7,653 bases of DNA from Candidatus Roizmanbacteria bacterium RIFCSPHIGHO2_01_FULL_39_8 (GTDB lineage: Bacteria > Patescibacteriota > Microgenomatia > UBA1406 > GWC2-37-13). The notes beneath the pieces were generated by a model, which made no database searches, had not been told where the DNA came from, and was given only the letters and a program-made list of their open reading frames with translations. Below are positions 4,693-7,653 of this stretch, in pieces. The stretch spans positions 1 through 7,653 of the forward strand of contig MFZI01000022.1 of the NCBI GenBank assembly GCA_001789355.1, in the 5' to 3' direction. Position 1 is the first letter of the stretch. Each line of letters opens with the position of its first letter. A program made the position numbers and the translations under genes.

Positions 4693-6714
4693 ATGGAAAA
4701 TTCGGACTGCTGTAAAAACAGCAAAAGAGGAGAAATTGCCACTCTTCTTATTATTGCTTCATTAGTTGTAATTGGTGTATCAACAATCGCTTCTACTTTT
4801 TTATCAAAAGGAAGGCAAACAACATCTTCAAGAGCCAGTGGTGAGTCAACAGCCTGTACTTTAAATGCAGCAGGATCTCCCTGTTATCAAAAAAGCGACG
4901 GAGATGTATGTGCGCAAGATGGTAAAGAAGGGAACTGCAAAAAGTATTCAGGCCTTTGCTATTGTGAAAATCTACATGAACCAACTCAATGCGGTATCAA
5001 TAATACCGGTACGTGCAACGGTTTCACTGACTGCGCGAATTGTCCAAACGGTGCGATTAATTGCGTGGGAAGTATCTGTAAAAATAATGACGTTGCACAA
5101 TGTGGTATAGGAGGGACAGAGAGATGTTCGATAACGAGTCAATGTCTAAATTGTCCTAACGGCGCTACAAGTTGTATTGGCGAAAAATGTGTCAATCCCG
5201 ATATACCATCCGTAACCCCGGGGAGCAGCATTTCCTGTACTAATCCGGGTTACTGTAGTGAAACGGGAGGTTGTCCCAACGGATACCAATGCACAGTTTA
5301 TTACACTTGTTTCCAAACAACAGCATGCGGGCAAGTAGCATCTCCAACTCCAGGTTCTGCAAACACTTGTGAACAAACCGCTGGCCAATCATGTCTAGGA
5401 AGCGCAGGTTCATGTTCCTCAGCTGGAGGCGGTGCAGGGAGTGGTACGTGTGATGGCTCAGGAGGTTATCCTTATTGTTGCAAATGGGGAACGGGTGGAG
5501 GAAGCACTTGTGAACAAACTTCTGGACAAAGTTGTGTAAGTAGTTCTTCTGTTTGTTCTTCTAACAACGGTAGCCAAGGAAGCGGTACGTGTAATGGAGG
5601 AGCAGGTTATCCTTATTGTTGTAAATGGGGAAGTCAAACGCCTAGCGCTACTCCTACACCGGGAGGAAGTTGTAGTTATGACTGCGTAAAAAACGGAACA
5701 AGTGGTTGTCCGGCTGGAAAAAAAGCTTGTAATCAGACTACGCGCTGTTGTGTTGCTCCATCATCTACTCCCGGACAGACTGTTTCAAACACTCCTACAC
5801 CCACGACTCCGCCACGAGGCACATGCAAAGCAGAAAATTCAGCATGCAATATCAACGATCCCGATGCGTGCGGAGCAGGCTGTCAAGAGTTAGGATGTGC
5901 TTATGTGGGAACAGAGACGAAATGCGTAAGAGATACGGGAGTTGGTCCATGCGAGGTCGACAAATGTAATGCTGCAAAACAATGTCAGACAGTACATGTA
6001 GGGATCAAAGGAGGATGCACACCGACAGCAGACAACGATTGTTGTCCCGCAAATCAATGTTCTTGGGATCCTACGGAAAAAGATTGTAATCAACCACCCC
6101 CAAACCCAGGAAATACGACAATAAGCGCTCCAAGCGTGGTTGAATTTGTCGAAGATGGAATTAAAGATAGAAACCGAGCAAAAGCAGCGATTACGTTATC
6201 CAAAAACGAATTCGGAGCCAAAATAGTCTGTTCCCAACCGACAATCACACCCGAAAATACTGGAGCCAAGTGTTATGAGGATCCCTATGGTAGATTTACA
6301 CCCTGCGATGATCCTCAAAGTTGCAGCGGCACCATTTTGGCAAAAAATGCGGGAACATGTAATATATACTTCCATTGCATCAATATCCAAAATAGCGCAG
6401 ATGTATCATCGTCTAAAACGATAACAATAAAAGCAGTAAAACCGACATCAACTCCTCCTTCTGCAAAAAAGCCGAGCCCGACGAAAAAAGTAAATCCGGA
6501 GTGTATGAAAAAAGAGTTGGGAGATGCAAACTGTGACGAAGCGATAAACAGCGAAGATTATATAATATGGGGTCAAGATTATATCGGTGAGGGTCAAGGG
6601 TCAGATAATAGTGAAAGTAGTAGTGAAAAATCTACCCGCAAAGCTGATTTCAATAAGGATAAAGAAGTGAATCTGATAGATTTCGAAATTTGGAGAAGAC
6701 ATATTGGGGAATAA
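4693..6714 (+). CDS. Membrane-anchored Cys-rich modular protein with C-terminal type I dockerin (673 aa)
   Basis: The N-terminus carries KNSKRGEI (8-15), then a hydrophobic helix (about 16-37) and QTTSSRA, as in the protein at 1653. Next come a Cys-rich lead (about 53-98), two 37-aa six-Cys repeats (99-172), a further Cys module, two 42-aa six-Cys repeats with GYPYCCKWG (225-266 and 272-313), a short module starting at C327, a TP linker (355-376), another Cys-rich region (about 377-470), a beta-rich, possibly Ig-like module (about 477-580), a Lys/Pro/Ser linker and a dockerin (about 604-673). In the dockerin both calcium loops are complete: D611, N613, D615, N619, D622 and D652, N654, D656, N660, D663. 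Type I dockerins bind cohesins, and the next gene encodes a cohesin-like protein. The many cysteines imply disulfides and an extracytoplasmic site. No catalytic domain is seen, so a scaffold or binding role is more likely than a cellulosome enzyme. ATG 4693 is supported by the promoter. Confidence 0.92.
   Translation: MENSDCCKNSKRGEIATLLIIASLVVIGVSTIASTFLSKGRQTTSSRASGESTACTLNAAGSPCYQKSDGDVCAQDGKEGNCKKYSGLCYCENLHEPTQCGINNTGTCNGFTDCANCPNGAINCVGSICKNNDVAQCGIGGTERCSITSQCLNCPNGATSCIGEKCVNPDIPSVTPGSSISCTNPGYCSETGGCPNGYQCTVYYTCFQTTACGQVASPTPGSANTCEQTAGQSCLGSAGSCSSAGGGAGSGTCDGSGGYPYCCKWGTGGGSTCEQTSGQSCVSSSSVCSSNNGSQGSGTCNGGAGYPYCCKWGSQTPSATPTPGGSCSYDCVKNGTSGCPAGKKACNQTTRCCVAPSSTPGQTVSNTPTPTTPPRGTCKAENSACNINDPDACGAGCQELGCAYVGTETKCVRDTGVGPCEVDKCNAAKQCQTVHVGIKGGCTPTADNDCCPANQCSWDPTEKDCNQPPPNPGNTTISAPSVVEFVEDGIKDRNRAKAAITLSKNEFGAKIVCSQPTITPENTGAKCYEDPYGRFTPCDDPQSCSGTILAKNAGTCNIYFHCINIQNSADVSSSKTITIKAVKPTSTPPSAKKPSPTKKVNPECMKKELGDANCDEAINSEDYIIWGQDYIGEGQGSDNSESSSEKSTRKADFNKDKEVNLIDFEIWRRHIGE
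4987..5208 (+). repeat. Tandem 37-residue six-Cys repeat (two units)
   Basis: Units at 4987-5097 and 5098-5208 encode 37 residues each, starting QCGI. The cysteines fall at the same unit positions (2, 10, 16, 19, 26, 31), and CxNCPNGAxxC is shared. Identical spacing with diverged residues between suggests a small disulfide-stabilised domain that arose by tandem duplication. Confidence 0.85.
5365..5631 (+). repeat. Tandem 42-residue six-Cys repeat (two units)
   Basis: Units at 5365-5490 and 5506-5631, separated by a Gly-rich TGGGS linker, encode 42 residues each. The cysteines fall at unit positions 2, 10, 17, 29, 38 and 39. Shared blocks are TCEQT, GQSC, GSGTC and YPYCCKWG. This is a second Cys-spacing type, different from the 37-residue repeat in the same protein. 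Confidence 0.85.
6502..6711 (+). other. Dockerin type I domain (coding segment)
   Basis: The last 70 codons of the 673-aa protein hold two EF-hand-like halves of the form DxNxDxxxNxxD, each followed by a helix (DYIIWGQDYIG and DFEIWRRHIG). They are separated by a Ser/Glu-rich insert of about 18 residues, somewhat longer than the usual linker between the two loops. Confidence 0.9.
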
Positions 6715-6715
6715 A

Positions 6716-6846
6716 ATGACACATTAGTGTCATCCTGAATTTATTTCAGGATCTGAATTAAAAATACAGATGCTGAACCCCATTCGATAAGCTCTTTAGA
6801 GTGAATCTCTTCAGAGTGAACTCAGGGTAAACAAGTTCAGCATGAC
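6716..6846. repeat. Palindromic intergenic repeat (REP/MITE-like), overlapping the next start codon
   Basis: The region holds nested dyads. ATGACAC-ATTA-GTGTCAT (6716-6733) is a perfect 7-bp hairpin. CCTGAA-TTTAT-TTCAGG (6734-6750) is a 6-bp hairpin. ATGCTGAAC (6770-6778) pairs with GTTCAGCAT (6835-6843). GTCATCCTGAA (6729-6739) pairs with TTCAGCATGAC (6836-6846) at 10 of 11 positions. Inside is a direct repeat of 14 bases (6792-6805 and 6807-6820, one mismatch), each copy with its own CTCT/AGAG hairpin. Dispersed repeats beginning GTCATCCTGAA and ending TTCAGNATGAC are familiar from memory in several bacterial groups; I cannot check copies here. There is no T-tract, so it is not a standard terminator, although it may block or slow transcription. 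Confidence 0.7.
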
Positions 6847-7432
6847 GACGAAAAAAACTATGAGAAAAAGACCAAAGCAATATCTCAAGAATCTATTTAA
6901 ACATGCGGGGATGGGAGCGATTATCCTCACTGCATTTTACCTGACCGGATTCTGGTTTACTCAATTTGCTTATAACTCGCAGGCTGCACAGGAAAAAGTA
7001 AGTGTAATGTCAGCTCCGCAATCGAATACAGGCTCTCCCTACAGAGTAGGTGATATAAAGGTAGTTAATTTTATTCTTAAGCCAAAGAATGCAGACAAAG
7101 ATATTTCCGGATTTAAGATTACTTTAATGAAAGAGGGAACGCTCGATATCGTAGGGATCAGGGAACCGAGTGTTTATCCAAATACAGGTGAAAATCAGGA
7201 TGTTATATTTACTCCAGTCTGGACGAGAGCCCACACAGTTACCTACGTTATTTCCGATCCAAATAACAAAAAGCTACCTCATGCAATTAGGATACCTGTT
7301 GAAATCCAAGGAACTGCCAAAGGTGAGGGTAAACTACGTCTCAATAAAAATCAAAGCTCGGTGGTGGGAAATATTGCCGGCTCAAAATATGAATTCGACA
7401 ATGTCGAAGAAGGGGTCTATAAGTTTAAATAA
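6842..7432 (+). CDS. Membrane-anchored cohesin-like domain protein (196 aa)
   Basis: A basic N-terminus (residues 2-20) precedes one membrane helix (about 22-42), ending near NSQAAQE. The outside part (about 53-196) reads as a single beta-sandwich. It has YRVGDIKVV (67-75), DISGFKITL (87-95), an AIRIPVEIQGTAKGEGKLRL stretch (148-167) and a closing region with NQSSVVG, AGSKYEF and GVYKF. This order resembles cohesin-type domains, which have an early VGD-type strand, a SGF/SGV strand, an A-I-F-x-A-x-G strand and a C-terminal SxVVxxxG...GxYxI strand. That match is by eye, and remote beta-sandwich folds such as CARDB-like domains are alternatives. Its position directly after a dockerin gene supports a receptor role. 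The start is uncertain: ATG 6842 lies inside the palindromic repeat, while ATG 6860 (MRKRPKQ) lies just outside it. Neither has a ribosome binding site. Confidence 0.85.
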   Translation: MTTKKTMRKRPKQYLKNLFKHAGMGAIILTAFYLTGFWFTQFAYNSQAAQEKVSVMSAPQSNTGSPYRVGDIKVVNFILKPKNADKDISGFKITLMKEGTLDIVGIREPSVYPNTGENQDVIFTPVWTRAHTVTYVISDPNNKKLPHAIRIPVEIQGTAKGEGKLRLNKNQSSVVGNIAGSKYEFDNVEEGVYKFK

Positions 7433-7440
7433 TCTACATC

Positions 7441-7469
7441 TTGATTTTCTTCTTACATGCTTCTATTAT
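7441..7469 (+). promoter_or_regulatory. Putative promoter for the 3'-most gene
   Basis: TTGATT (7441-7446), a 17-nt spacer, and TATTAT (7464-7469). The -10 box overlaps the ATG at 7468, so transcription would begin at about 7476, after that ATG and about 4 nt before the in-frame ATG at 7480. This argues for 7480 as the real start. Confidence 0.5.
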
Positions 7470-7653
7470 GAATAATAAGATGCGTAAATGGTATTTTTCA
7501 CTTTTGTTCTTTCTTCTTTTCGCTTTTTTTGCTTCGCCAGTCTCAGCTGCTATTCCTGAGCCGACCCCATTCGTCCGGGTGCATATAGTTAATCCACAGC
7601 TGACTCCGGTTCAAATGGAAGATGTGTGTAGGGCCGACTGTAAAGGAAATGCG
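7468..7653 (+). CDS. Exported protein, N-terminal part only (cut by window end)
   Basis: The frame is open from ATG 7468 to the last base (62 codons) with no stop. The N-terminus is a signal peptide: a basic start (MNNKMRKW), a Phe/Leu-rich core and a likely signal-peptidase site after SPVSA, giving a mature start at AIPEPTP. This leader is unlike the RGEI leader of the two large proteins, so this product may be released or handled differently. Two cysteines (VCRADC) appear just before the edge, consistent with another Cys-containing surface protein. I give the longer form; the promoter placement favours starting four codons later, at ATG 7480. No family can be assigned from this fragment. 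Confidence 0.7.
   Translation, partial: MNNKMRKWYFSLLFFLLFAFFASPVSAAIPEPTPFVRVHIVNPQLTPVQMEDVCRADCKGNA

Noticed and set aside
6716..6733. Rho-independent terminator after the dockerin gene
   Set aside because: It is a perfect 7-bp hairpin but has no following T-tract, and it belongs to a larger palindromic repeat.

Overview
The window reads as a stretch of surface-protein genes, all on the + strand, from a small-genome bacterium. I think the most likely source is a Candidate Phyla Radiation (Patescibacteria) genome of the Microgenomates type. The grounds are long Thr-Pro (TPTPTP) linkers, Cys-rich exported modules, a dockerin, a stand-alone four-helix-bundle (S23-type) gene, weak or absent Shine-Dalgarno sites, and ordinary use of TGA as a stop. 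This taxonomic call is inference, not proof.

Layout. (1) 1-1572: the 3' part of a large Thr-Pro-linker exoprotein, followed after 1 nt by a small single-pass membrane protein. (2) 1653-3801: the same two-gene arrangement again, a 562-aa membrane-anchored linker protein followed 4 nt later by a paralogue of the small protein. The two small proteins share PRI, (F/L)ARL, NF(L/I)AQL, P(I/V)xxGV and a late E(I/V)xW, so this looks like a duplicated cassette. Both copies end in nearly the same promoter-like intergenic sequence. (3) 3840-4136: a 98-aa polytopic membrane protein. (4) 4190-4585: a four-helix-bundle protein gene flanked by oppositely oriented TTTGANN heptad arrays that contain a perfect 15-nt inverted repeat. 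(5) 4693-6714: a 673-aa membrane-anchored protein with two kinds of tandem six-Cys repeat, a beta-rich module and a C-terminal type I dockerin. (6) 6716-6846: a palindromic intergenic repeat whose right end contains the ATG of the next gene. (7) 6842-7432: a membrane-anchored protein with a cohesin-like ectodomain. (8) 7468-7653: the start of another exported protein, cut by the window end.

How it may work together. All the large proteins appear to be anchored at the N-terminus or exported and built from disulfide-rich or beta-sandwich modules on flexible linkers. A dockerin protein lies next to a membrane-bound cohesin-like protein, which suggests a non-covalent surface-assembly system. The two complete linker proteins also share an N-terminal leader (KNSxRGEI plus a hydrophobic helix) that may be a common sorting signal. 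Promoter-like hexamers lie so close to several start codons (3840, 4190, 4693, 7480) that leaderless or nearly leaderless mRNAs are predicted.

No rRNA, tRNA, CRISPR array, transposase or clear rho-independent terminator was seen.
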